NCBI GenBank assembly: GCA_964652155.1 | Contig: CAZZBK010000242.1 | Span: 1-5,029 of the forward strand | Source: CAZZBK01 sp964652155 | GTDB lineage: Bacteria > Planctomycetota > Planctomycetia > Pirellulales > PNKZ01 | DNA: 5,029 nt | Direction of reading: 5' to 3' | Shown: positions 1-4,616 of the stretch, piece by piece | Layout of the letters: each line of letters begins with the position of its first letter | Numbering within the stretch: position 1 is the stretch's first letter | Translations under genes and position numbers: made by a program | Notes under the pieces: generated by a model | Told to the model about the DNA's origin: nothing | Seen by the model: the letters and a program-made list of their open reading frames with translations, nothing else | The model's database searches: none

Positions 1-44
1 TTCCCTTGCAATGTGTTGTCATTCCCGCGCAGGCGGGAATCCAG
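1..44. repeat. dRS3-like palindromic repeat, direct copy 1
   Basis: The core at 21-40 reads ATTCCCGCGCAGGCGGGAAT, which fits the Neisseria dRS3 consensus ATTCCC-N8-GGGAAT, followed by CCAG. With its flank, the 44-bp unit recurs at 438-481 with 42 of 44 identical bases (differences at 14 and 17). The similarity extends through the left flank, so the duplicated unit is larger than the palindrome. The copy begins at the window edge and may extend further left. Confidence 0.85.
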
Positions 45-51
45 TCAACCC

Positions 52-339
52 ATGAAACAACCCGTTGTTTACATCCTTGCCAGCCAACGCAATGGCACGC
101 TATACATCGGCGTCACCAGCGATCTCGTGCAGCGTGTCTGGCAGCACCAAAACGACGTCTTCGAAGGATTCACCAAGAGACATGGCGTGCATTTGCTCGT
201 CTACTTCGAGCAACACGCGGACATGGAGCACGCGATTATTCGAGAAAAGCAGCCTAAGAAATGGAACCGCGCGTGGAAACTACGTTTGATTGAAGCGAAG
301 AACCCTAACTGGGATGATCTCTATGCTTCCATCCTGTAG
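52..339 (+). CDS. GIY-YIG domain endonuclease-like protein
   Basis: This 95-aa protein is a single-domain GIY-YIG nuclease of the small stand-alone kind (COG2827-like), close to the usual family length. The two signature strands are VVYIL (residues 5-9, Tyr7) and LYIGVTSDL (17-25, Tyr18). They are followed by the conserved Arg28 and His32, a Glu-containing helix (Glu59, Glu65; one is probably the metal ligand), and the typical C-terminal NP-W-DL motif (84-90). I chose the ATG at 52. The frame is open further upstream (ATG at 13), but that part only translates the palindromic repeat (FPRRRESS) and is very unlikely to be protein. I see no clear Shine-Dalgarno. Family members are predicted to cut DNA; the biological role is largely unknown. 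The gene is bracketed by dRS3-like repeats, so it may travel with them or act on them, which is inference. Confidence 0.9.
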   Translation: MKQPVVYILASQRNGTLYIGVTSDLVQRVWQHQNDVFEGFTKRHGVHLLVYFEQHADMEHAIIREKQPKKWNRAWKLRLIEAKNPNWDDLYASIL

Positions 340-353
340 TCGCTGCGACCACG

Positions 354-387
354 TACACTGGATGCCCGCCTACACTGGATGCCCGCC
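354..387. repeat. 17-bp perfect tandem duplication
   Basis: The unit TACACTGGATGCCCGCC occurs at 354-370 and immediately again at 371-387, and the sequence then continues with TAC. The second unit runs straight into the inverted dRS3-like element, so the first appears to be a slippage or rearrangement duplicate of the left half of that element. It lies just downstream of the GIY-YIG stop codon. Confidence 0.85.
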
Positions 388-401
388 TACGCGGGCATGA
401 C
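376..401 (-). repeat. dRS3-like palindromic repeat, inverted diverged copy
   Basis: The palindromic core at 379-398 is ATGCCCGCCTACGCGGGCAT, with TGG before it and GAC after it. Read on the minus strand it gives GTC-ATGCCCGCGTAGGCGGGCAT-CCA. This is the same layout as the copies at 1-44 and 438-481 (GTC-ATTCCC...GGGAAT-CCA) with compensating changes in both arms. Paired changes point to selection for the hairpin. With copy 1 it brackets the GIY-YIG gene as an inverted pair. Confidence 0.8.
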
Positions 402-437
402 AGGCGTCGGCGTCATTGCCCTCTCAACCACAAGTCC

Positions 438-481
438 TTCCCTTGCAATGCGTCGTCATTCCCGCGCAGGCGGGAATCCAG
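438..481. repeat. dRS3-like palindromic repeat, direct copy 2
   Basis: The core at 458-477 is identical to the 20-bp core at 21-40, and the 20 bp to its left match copy 1 with two C/T differences. The 437-bp offset spans the GIY-YIG gene and the inverted copy, so gene plus repeat may have been duplicated or moved as a unit. Confidence 0.85.
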
Positions 482-566
482 GGGTGCCCCTCGACACACT
501 CTGCGGCGAGCAACTCGCGGCGCAAGAAAAAACCCCAGAAAACACGGCGTTTCCTGAGGCTTTCGA

Positions 567-629
567 GGCGGATGGGGAGGGATTCGAACCCACGTATGAC
601 TCACGCCATAAGCGGTTTTCAAGACCGCT
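567..629 (-). tRNA. tRNA-Ser(UGA) 3' portion, probably a remnant or attachment site
   Basis: Read on the minus strand, 628-612 forms a perfect anticodon arm, GCGGT-CTTGAAA-ACCGC, with anticodon TGA at 621-619. A short variable arm follows (TATG/CATA, 8-nt loop), then a T arm with the canonical TTCGAAT loop (stem GTGGG/CCCTC, one T-T mismatch). The acceptor strand CCCATCC, a G discriminator and CC end at 567, where the next base is T rather than the A of CCA. The matching 5' acceptor (GGATGGG) and a normal D arm are absent upstream: the bases where they should lie (about 630-656) do not pair. This is therefore not a complete gene. Loss of the 5' half with retention of the anticodon-to-3' part is what integration at a tRNA gene leaves behind. 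Confidence 0.6.
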
Positions 630-816
630 GACCGATTTGCGTAACCCACATACAAGCCAAGAGGTTAGCGAACCGGCTCAACTCTGCTTGGCGGATTGCT
701 TGGCGTTTCTGCAACGCGAACGGCCCGACTTGGCGACCATCGTCGAGGCTTGGGACACGCTCCCCGATGCACTCAAGGCCGGCATTGTGGCGATGGTCAA
801 CGCGGCCAAGGGGTAG
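571..816 (+). pseudogene. Integrase-tail-like C-terminal fragment reading through the tRNA remnant
   Basis: The frame ending in TAG at 814-816 is open across the tRNA-like sequence, giving GEGFEPT (the T-loop in reverse) and then RFSRPL (the anticodon arm). It continues into a protein-like tail of about 50 residues from 655 on, including LAFLQRERPDL, VEAWDTLPDALKAGIVAMV and NAAKG. From memory this amphipathic tail resembles the extreme C-termini of tyrosine integrases in planctomycetes. No catalytic R-H-R-Y residues are present, so at most the end of such a protein remains. Upstream the frame merely translates the palindromic repeats (MPAYAGMT, a familiar spurious peptide), so the ATG at 379 is not credible. 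It could instead be the end of an unrelated hypothetical gene. The integrase reading is moderate at best. Confidence 0.4.
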
Positions 817-891
817 GGCGGGAAACCGTTCTCGTCACTAAGTGTGTCAGCGGTGGGCAGGAATGTCCATCACTGCAACAGCGCGTGCAGA

Positions 892-1167
892 TTAGGCCGA
901 CTCACGCTTGAGGTCAGTCTCAGGGCCCGCCTCGGAATCGGTCTTCTGATCTAAATGCTGCTGCATCATCAGTTCGAGCATCTGGCCTTGAAATACATTC
1001 AGCAGACTGGCAACCAACAGCCCATCCATATTTGAGTTCAACTCGATCACCCACTCATCGGCCACCTTGTCGTGATAGATCAAGATGAATTCCTCATCTT
1101 CCCGCTGGGCGAGTGATTGAGCAACTTGACCGATTGTGGCCGAAGATATTCGCAACGTGTGAGTCAT
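892..1167 (-). CDS. Hypothetical 91-aa acidic protein
   Basis: I do not recognise a family. The protein starts MTHTLRISSATIG and has a strand-rich middle (EEFILIYHDKVADEWVIELN, about 25-44). A hydrophobic/amphipathic helix follows (GLLVASLLNVFQGQMLELMMQQH, about 49-71), then a charged, probably disordered tail. There is no signal peptide, no cysteine and no clear membrane segment; it is probably cytosolic. The regular composition and the sensible helix/strand alternation favour a real gene. No clear Shine-Dalgarno lies before the ATG. It lies 78 bp downstream of the PilZ gene on the same strand, so the two may be co-transcribed, but the spacing also permits a separate promoter. A weak 6-bp hairpin lies between them (1220-1241). 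Confidence 0.55.
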   Translation of the reverse strand: MTHTLRISSATIGQVAQSLAQREDEEFILIYHDKVADEWVIELNSNMDGLLVASLLNVFQGQMLELMMQQHLDQKTDSEAGPETDLKRESA

Positions 1168-1245
1168 GATTCAATCGTCGAATCTGAACGGGGCAGATAC
1201 CTGCGATGACGTGTTTCAAGCCGCTCGACTGGTCAAGCGGCGTTG

Positions 1246-1620
1246 CTATCGAGAGGCACGACCCGTAAAGCGGCAACTCACCAAGCTGTAGGGTTCAAGG
1301 CCGACCATACGAACGCTGCTAAGGGCCTCGGCTCGCAAGCAAATCCGATTGCCTCCGCGCACCAGTTCAATATCGAGTTCCGTAAAGTACGTCGGATTCT
1401 TCATGAAGAACGAAACACCGCCTTTAGAAATGTCACGTCCAACCACCTTCTGAAACGACTCCAGGGGTAACTTGTCGTCAACCAGAGGGGCAATTCGCAC
1501 TTCGATATGGTCAGCGAATCGTGTGTGCGACCGCCGCTCGTCGGGTTTGAAGATAAGCGTGTCTATCTCATCTTGCGTGAGTTGAAATTGCTCTTGGTTG
1601 CTGGCGATTGCGTTGCTCAT
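1246..1620 (-). CDS. PilZ domain protein (c-di-GMP receptor type)
   Basis: This 124-aa protein is essentially one PilZ domain, a beta-barrel that binds cyclic di-GMP. Both ligand motifs are present: the RxxxR arginines in ERRSHTRF (Arg30 and Arg34, preceded by Arg29) and the D/NxSxxG motif in GRDISKGGVSFF (Asp63, Ser65, Gly68). The following segment (about 71-115) supplies the remaining barrel strands. There is no output domain, so it would act through a partner protein, typically in motility, adhesion or exopolysaccharide control. The ATG at 1620 is supported by an AGGAA Shine-Dalgarno at 1631-1627, 6 nt upstream. The gene ends with TAG at 1248-1246, shortly before a GCCGCT/AGCGGC inverted repeat. 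The downstream 91-aa gene is a possible operon partner. Domain assignment is confident; pathway and partner are not visible. Confidence 0.88.
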   Translation of the reverse strand: MSNAIASNQEQFQLTQDEIDTLIFKPDERRSHTRFADHIEVRIAPLVDDKLPLESFQKVVGRDISKGGVSFFMKNPTYFTELDIELVRGGNRICLRAEALSSVRMVGLEPYSLVSCRFTGRASR

Positions 1621-2218
1621 CGTTAATTCCTAATCAAACGAGTGTACGCATGGATTGGGCACTGAACTCATTGGGGCAAGCACCCCCAAAAGAGTAGGTC
1701 AAAATATCTGACCGAGAACGAGAGATGCTACCCCCGAGAGGGTACGGGGCGAGTTCAGTGTGAATTGATCGATACGGCCGGAATAATTGGACACGGGCGA
1801 GCGAGCTGTCTTGCGGCTTGCCAATCAACCACGGATTTTCCCCCATTGGGGATGGCGACCATATGGCGCAGGGTGTTTTGTCGTAACCGCTTTGTTGCGT
1901 TCAACATGAAATGGGGTGCTAAACCCCCGTTCAATGTGCCGATTCACGAGTCACCGGGTGAATCCGAGATAAATTCCCCGGGGGCGGATATTCGAGCACC
2001 AGCGGCGGCGATGGGGGCCACGGCGGCAGCCATTTTCTTGCATCAATGGTTTGACACCGTCTCATTGCGAAGAAAGAAGTATTGCACATTTAGAACAATC
2101 GATACCACCGTCACGCCTGTGGGTTTTTTAGCCGTTTTTAAGGTGAATCGGCTTGGTGACGCTCGCTCGGCGATTACTCTCGAAACAAGAGCCGTAGTTT
2201 TCAGTTCCCTCAATGGAC
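1621..2218. other. Long intergenic region, no convincing gene
   Basis: About 600 bp lie between the divergently read PilZ gene and the 67-aa gene. I see no reading frame with protein-like composition. Structure is limited to short inverted repeats: TTGGGG/CCCCAA (1671-1676 and 1684-1689) and TACCC/GGGTA around 1729-1744. A small CCAC/GTGG hairpin at 2105-2122 is followed by G and six T (2124-2129), a weak candidate plus-strand terminator. A TTGACA at 2051-2056 has no good -10 at standard spacing. The region presumably holds the promoters of both flanking genes, but I cannot place them. Confidence 0.5.
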
Positions 2219-2231
2219 AAGGAGATCACCG

Positions 2232-2435
2232 ATGCCGAAGCTCTATCAAAGCTGCTCAATTCCCCACGACGAGAATGCTCGGCAGCAACAATTGTTTCGA
2301 TCACAACAAACGTCGATATTTCCCCAAGGCGGCGTGGCCGATCGTTACCTCCTGCGGATGGTTAATACGGCCGACGTCAATGAATCGTATGAAGAGGCGA
2401 TGCGGTGCGTCTTGGACCGATACCTGAAAAATTAA
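2232..2435 (+). CDS. Small hypothetical protein (67 aa)
   Basis: I do not recognise this family. The gene is supported mainly by its translation start: AAGGAG at 2219-2224, 7 nt before the ATG at 2232, is the strongest Shine-Dalgarno in the window apart from the right-end genes. The protein is soluble-looking, Gln-rich near the N-terminus (ENARQQQLFRSQQ, 14-26). It has a predicted helical C-terminus (VNESYEEAMRCVLDRYLKN, about 49-67) and two separate cysteines (8, 59) but no metal motif. It ends 95 bp before the methyltransferase on the same strand, so read-through is possible. A longer overlapping frame (from 1765) has arbitrary composition and no start signal, so I prefer this one. Confidence 0.55.
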   Translation: MPKLYQSCSIPHDENARQQQLFRSQQTSIFPQGGVADRYLLRMVNTADVNESYEEAMRCVLDRYLKN

Positions 2436-2530
2436 CGGCTGCTGCGAGTTATTTGCCGGACGAATAGTCGAACGACCGTGAGCTATAGTTTTCATAGCCT
2501 CTCTCCACCACCCTCGGCGAGTTTACCGTC

Positions 2531-3550
2531 GTGTCGATTGAAACCGAGATTCTGAGTCTTCCCGCCGCCGATGCGGCCCGGCACACCTGTGATTCCGCCT
2601 GCCTGCTGTGCGGCGGTCCGATGCAATCGCAACTCATCGTCGCCGGCGATTGGCGACGCATGAAAGGCAGCGGCCGCGCGAAGAGCTACCTCCTCGCGCG
2701 ATGCGATGCCTGCGACTTCGGTCAGTTGTTGCCGCGCCCGTCGACCACGGACTCGGCCGAGGCCTACGACCTCGACGAATACTACACGCACGACGCGCCG
2801 CAGGCCGTGGGGTCGACGGTTCGTCTGCTCGATCGACTGCGAATACGTTTAGCCTGGGCCTTCGATTACGGCGTCGAAGCGGAGATCAACGCGGCCTCGC
2901 TCGCGCGCCACGGCGTACCGACCGGCGCGACCGTTTGCGACGTGGGCTGCGGCAACGGCGGACTCTTGCGCCGCTTGCAGTCGGCCGGATACGACGTGGT
3001 CGGCATCGAGCCCGACGCCGATGCGCGACGCACGGCCGCGGCCGCCGGACTGCGCGTGCATGCCGGGTCGGGCGAAACGTTGCCCGCGGAGCTCGCCGAC
3101 TTTCGCTTCCGCGCGATCACGATGACGCACGTCCTCGAGCATTGCTTTGACCCGACCGCGGCCGTCGGCAACTTGGCCGAACTGCTCGACGACGACGGGC
3201 TGTTCTTCGTCGAGACGCCGAACAATGCCTGCCTGGGGGCTCGTCGCGCGGGAGCTGCGTGGCGGTGGCTCGATGTGCCGCGGCATCTCAACTTCTTTAC
3301 TCCCGACAGCTTGCAAAAGGTTTGCACCGACGCGGGCCTACGCATCGTCGCCGTCGAGTTCACGGGCTACACCCGTCAGTTCCGTCCCGAATGGATCGCC
3401 GAAGAAGCCGAAATCGCCCGGCGACTAAACGGTCGCGCCCTGGGCCGTTGCAAACAGATTTGCAACACGGCAAATCTGCTAACCGCCACGGCGTTTGCAA
3501 GCCCCCCGGCCAAGTACGACTCCGTCCGAGTCATCGCCGCCAAGCGTTAG
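2531..3550 (+). CDS. Class I SAM-dependent methyltransferase with N-terminal zinc-ribbon-like segment
   Basis: This 339-aa protein transfers a methyl group from S-adenosylmethionine to an unidentified substrate. The N-terminal part has CLLC (24-27) and CDAC (58-61), a CxxC...CxxC zinc-ribbon-like arrangement, followed by FGQLLPRP. The Methyltransf_23-type Rossmann domain follows: motif I VCDVGCGNGG (135-144), the acidic ribose-binding end of strand 2 in VGIEPD (Glu160), THVLEH (199-204), FFVETPN (225-231) and HLNFFTPDSL (252-261). Relatives with this layout are common in cell-surface polysaccharide and O-antigen gene sets, where they methylate sugars or other small molecules, but no glycan gene is visible here. 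The start is GTG at 2531 without a strong Shine-Dalgarno. TATAGT at 2484-2489 is a possible -10 with no recognisable -35. The gene is visibly richer in GC than its flanks. A 9-bp inverted repeat lies inside it near the 3' end. Confidence 0.88.
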   Translation: MSIETEILSLPAADAARHTCDSACLLCGGPMQSQLIVAGDWRRMKGSGRAKSYLLARCDACDFGQLLPRPSTTDSAEAYDLDEYYTHDAPQAVGSTVRLLDRLRIRLAWAFDYGVEAEINAASLARHGVPTGATVCDVGCGNGGLLRRLQSAGYDVVGIEPDADARRTAAAAGLRVHAGSGETLPAELADFRFRAITMTHVLEHCFDPTAAVGNLAELLDDDGLFFVETPNNACLGARRAGAAWRWLDVPRHLNFFTPDSLQKVCTDAGLRIVAVEFTGYTRQFRPEWIAEEAEIARRLNGRALGRCKQICNTANLLTATAFASPPAKYDSVRVIAAKR

Positions 3551-3567
3551 CCGCAACACCTGGGACC

Positions 3568-3581
3568 CGCGGACGTCCGCG
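3568..3581. repeat. 14-bp perfect palindrome
   Basis: CGCGGACGTCCGCG equals its own reverse complement and lies 17 bp after the methyltransferase stop. With no loop and no T-run it is a poor terminator and more like a dimeric protein-binding site or a degenerate palindromic repeat unit. Confidence 0.6.
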
Positions 3582-3738
3582 TCCGTCTGCATGCCGCAAG
3601 CCCAGACCCCACTTATTTTCAATCGCGGCTCGGCCTGGGCGATCGGCGCCGTAGCAGATGCGACCTCCCGCCGATGACCGTGAGCGTCACTAGGCGGAAT
3701 AGATCATGTGCGACGAATTGTATCTCTCCCTTGCCACC

Positions 3739-3774
3739 ATGGGGCAGATCTCCGAAGAGATCTGAGTTCCCCAT
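3739..3774 (-). repeat. Two-part stem-loop with C(UUCG)G tetraloop on the minus strand
   Basis: The outer arms ATGGGG (3739-3744) and CCCCAT (3769-3774) and the inner arms AGATCTC (3746-3752) and GAGATCT (3757-3763) nest perfectly. They are separated by a 1-by-5 internal loop and capped by four bases. On the plus strand the cap is CGAA. On the minus strand it is TTCG closed by C and G, the classic extra-stable RNA tetraloop. This favours a minus-strand RNA structure. No T-run follows on either side. Confidence 0.65.
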
Positions 3775-3901
3775 AGTGTCGGCTCACACGTCGCCGAGAA
3801 GGACCCACGATCGAACATCGAAAACCCGTCAAAAAGTGCGTGACGCTGGCCACGAGTCGTTCGGACCAAGAGCGGTAGAGATTCGACCACACCCCCGGTC
3901 G

Positions 3902-4222
3902 CTACCAGTCCAAGCGTATGCCACGCGCGGCGGCCTCTAGCTTGATGTTGGCCCGATCCATCGCGAGCACGACCTGGGCGACGGTGAGCAGCAGCCGGGT
4001 CGGTACGTTGTGGCGGTTGCTGAGCACTTCGTCGACCTGGGCGCAGACTTGTTCGCGCACGTCGGCCGGCACGTCCCAGCCCTGGTTAATGGCGGTGAGC
4101 AGCAATCGCCAATCGCTCCGGCGCGTAGGACAAAGCGGCCCCCGCTCCCCCGGGAGATTCAAGGGACCTATCGAACGAGACGCGAATCGAGGCCGGCGGC
4201 GAGCCGGCTTACGTGGGCTCAT
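3902..4222 (-). CDS. Hypothetical basic protein, accessory-type
   Basis: No family is recognised with certainty. Starting at the ATG at 4222, the protein has 106 residues; an in-frame GTG at 4237 would add five. Neither start has a convincing Shine-Dalgarno. The N-terminus is strongly basic (RKPARRRPRF, 4-13) and could contact nucleic acid. The rest looks like an all-helical domain: DWRLLLTAINQGWDVP (37-52), then helices covering VREQVCAQVDEVL and LLLTVAQVVLAMDRANIKLE. The DWRLL...W-VP pattern ending in a 'DRxNxxxE' helix reminds me of short proteins found in phage-like and accessory regions of planctomycetes; this is recollection, not a family assignment. It converges with the methyltransferase and diverges from the right-end module. 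Confidence 0.6.
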   Translation of the reverse strand: MSPRKPARRRPRFASRSIGPLNLPGERGPLCPTRRSDWRLLLTAINQGWDVPADVREQVCAQVDEVLSNRHNVPTRLLLTVAQVVLAMDRANIKLEAAARGIRLDW

Positions 4223-4390
4223 GCGTTCATTGTACACGATTCGACGCGAGTTGGTCTTAACGATCAGCTAAAGCGTGCGTCAGCTAATCTTTTTCGGGAA
4301 TTATTTGTGGTCATGGGGACGCGGGAACGCAAGTCGTTTACATGCAATGATATGCGAACAATCGGTGAGCCGACTGAATCTGCTTGTGCC

Positions 4391-4405
4391 GCTCGTCAAG
4401 CGAGC
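4391..4405. promoter_or_regulatory. Inverted repeat over the -35, candidate operator
   Basis: GCTCG-TCAAG-CGAGC is a 5-bp dyad with a 5-bp centre. It overlaps the -35 candidate at 4393-4398, a natural place for a repressor, perhaps one of the two DNA-binding proteins encoded just downstream. The short arms make chance occurrence possible. Confidence 0.35.
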
Positions 4406-4421
4406 ACGTCACCGATATAAT
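4393..4421 (+). promoter_or_regulatory. Sigma-70-type promoter for the right-end module
   Basis: A perfect -10, TATAAT (4416-4421), lies 17 bp after TCGTCA (4393-4398), which matches four of six bases of TTGACA. Transcription would start near 4428 and give a leader of about 190 nt before the ATG at 4617. The long, structured leader suggests regulation after initiation. Confidence 0.45.
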
Positions 4422-4458
4422 CCCGCCGCTGAAATTATTCACAACGCCACGAGCGCAT

Positions 4459-4504
4459 AAAAAACTCGTTCACGACGGTTTGGCGACCTAGTGCGTGAAC
4501 GAGT
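4459..4504 (-). terminator. Rho-independent terminator, minus strand
   Basis: Read on the minus strand, ACTCGTTCACG (4504-4494) pairs perfectly with CGTGAACGAGT (4474-4464) around a 19-nt loop. The loop itself contains GGT/ACC. The last stem base begins a run of six T (4464-4459). Eleven perfect base pairs plus a U-tract is a strong intrinsic terminator. No minus-strand protein gene lies just upstream of it, so it most likely ends a small RNA. Confidence 0.6.
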
Positions 4505-4539
4505 CGGGTGTGGTCCGGCGTTGCGCGCCTTACCAACGG
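4459..4539 (-). ncRNA. Candidate antisense small RNA (~80 nt)
   Basis: The promoter-like pair at 4574-4546 predicts a minus-strand start near 4539, and the terminator at 4504-4459 predicts the end, giving an RNA of about 80 nt. It would fold into two stem-loops: a 5' hairpin with GGCG/CGCC (4-bp stem, 5-nt loop, extended by GGT/ACC across a small internal loop), and the terminator hairpin. It is fully complementary to the 5' leader of the plus-strand gene at 4617. Size, two-hairpin shape and position match counter-transcribed RNAs that control replication or transposition functions in plasmids and mobile elements. Everything about its existence is inferred from signals. Confidence 0.35.
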
Positions 4540-4545
4540 GGTGCG

Positions 4546-4574
4546 ATTGTCCCATCGTTTGGGCAATTCGTCAA
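4546..4574 (-). promoter_or_regulatory. Minus-strand promoter-like pair for the candidate small RNA
   Basis: On the minus strand, TTGACG (4574-4569, five of six consensus bases) is followed after exactly 17 bp by GACAAT (4551-4546, four of six). The same bases form a dyad, ATTG-T-CCC / GGG-CAAT (4546-4553 and 4561-4567), so the spacer could also be an operator or, in plus-strand RNA, a stem-loop. Confidence 0.4.
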
Positions 4575-4606
4575 CCGTAGCGGAAGGCGTGAGTTCCTCG
4601 CTACGG
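4575..4606 (+). promoter_or_regulatory. Stem-loop partly covering the ribosome binding site of the gene at 4617
   Basis: CCGTAGCG (4575-4582) pairs perfectly with CGCTACGG (4599-4606), and AGG/CCT (4585-4587 and 4596-4598) can extend the stem. The 3' arm includes the first two G of the GGAG Shine-Dalgarno at 4605-4608, which sits 8 nt before the ATG. When folded in RNA it would hinder ribosome access. As DNA it could equally be a dimer-binding operator. Confidence 0.5.
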
Positions 4607-4616
4607 AGATTTTGCC

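Larger units (their letters stand above)
3551..3901. other. Intergenic region between converging genes, with palindromes
   Basis: About 350 bp separate the converging methyltransferase and 106-aa genes. No frame here reads like protein. The region holds the 14-bp palindrome at 3568-3581 and the long hairpin at 3739-3774, listed separately. Neither is followed by a T-run, so no simple intrinsic terminator for either gene is evident. Confidence 0.55.
4223..4616. other. Structured intergenic control region upstream of the right-end module
   Basis: Nearly 400 bp without a protein gene, lower in GC in its left half. The left half holds an 8-bp direct repeat, TCAGCTAA, at 4264-4271 and 4280-4287 (16-bp period). 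The right half is dense with signals listed separately: a plus-strand promoter with an overlapping inverted repeat, a minus-strand promoter-like pair, a minus-strand terminator and several stem-loops ending at the start of the next gene. Confidence 0.6.

Noticed and set aside
13..51. Upstream start for the GIY-YIG gene
   Set aside because: The extension encodes only the dRS3-like repeat; family members begin right before the VVYIL strand.
1..481. CRISPR array
   Set aside because: Only two direct copies, 437 bp apart, enclosing a gene; no regular spacers.
379..570. N-terminal extension of the integrase-tail frame from the ATG at 379
   Set aside because: It translates the palindromic repeats (MPAYAGMT, then SRAGGNPG), a well-known spurious peptide source.
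569..656. Complete functional tRNA-Ser(UGA)
   Set aside because: The 5' acceptor that should pair with CCCATCC is missing, no regular D arm can be formed, and the T stem has a mismatch.
1671..1689. TTGGGG/CCCCAA hairpin as a terminator
   Set aside because: No T-run follows on either strand in a usable position, and it lies upstream of the PilZ gene rather than after one.
1765..2427. 220-aa open frame on the plus strand
   Set aside because: Arbitrary composition with scattered Cys/Arg/Thr, no ribosome binding site, and it overlaps the better-supported 67-aa gene in another frame.
2608..3363. Several long frames on both strands inside the methyltransferase gene
   Set aside because: Arg/Ala-rich shadows produced by the high third-position GC of the real gene; none has a domain motif.
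3690..3892. Two overlapping minus-strand frames of 62-66 aa
   Set aside because: No ribosome binding site, composition not protein-like, and they run through the long hairpin.
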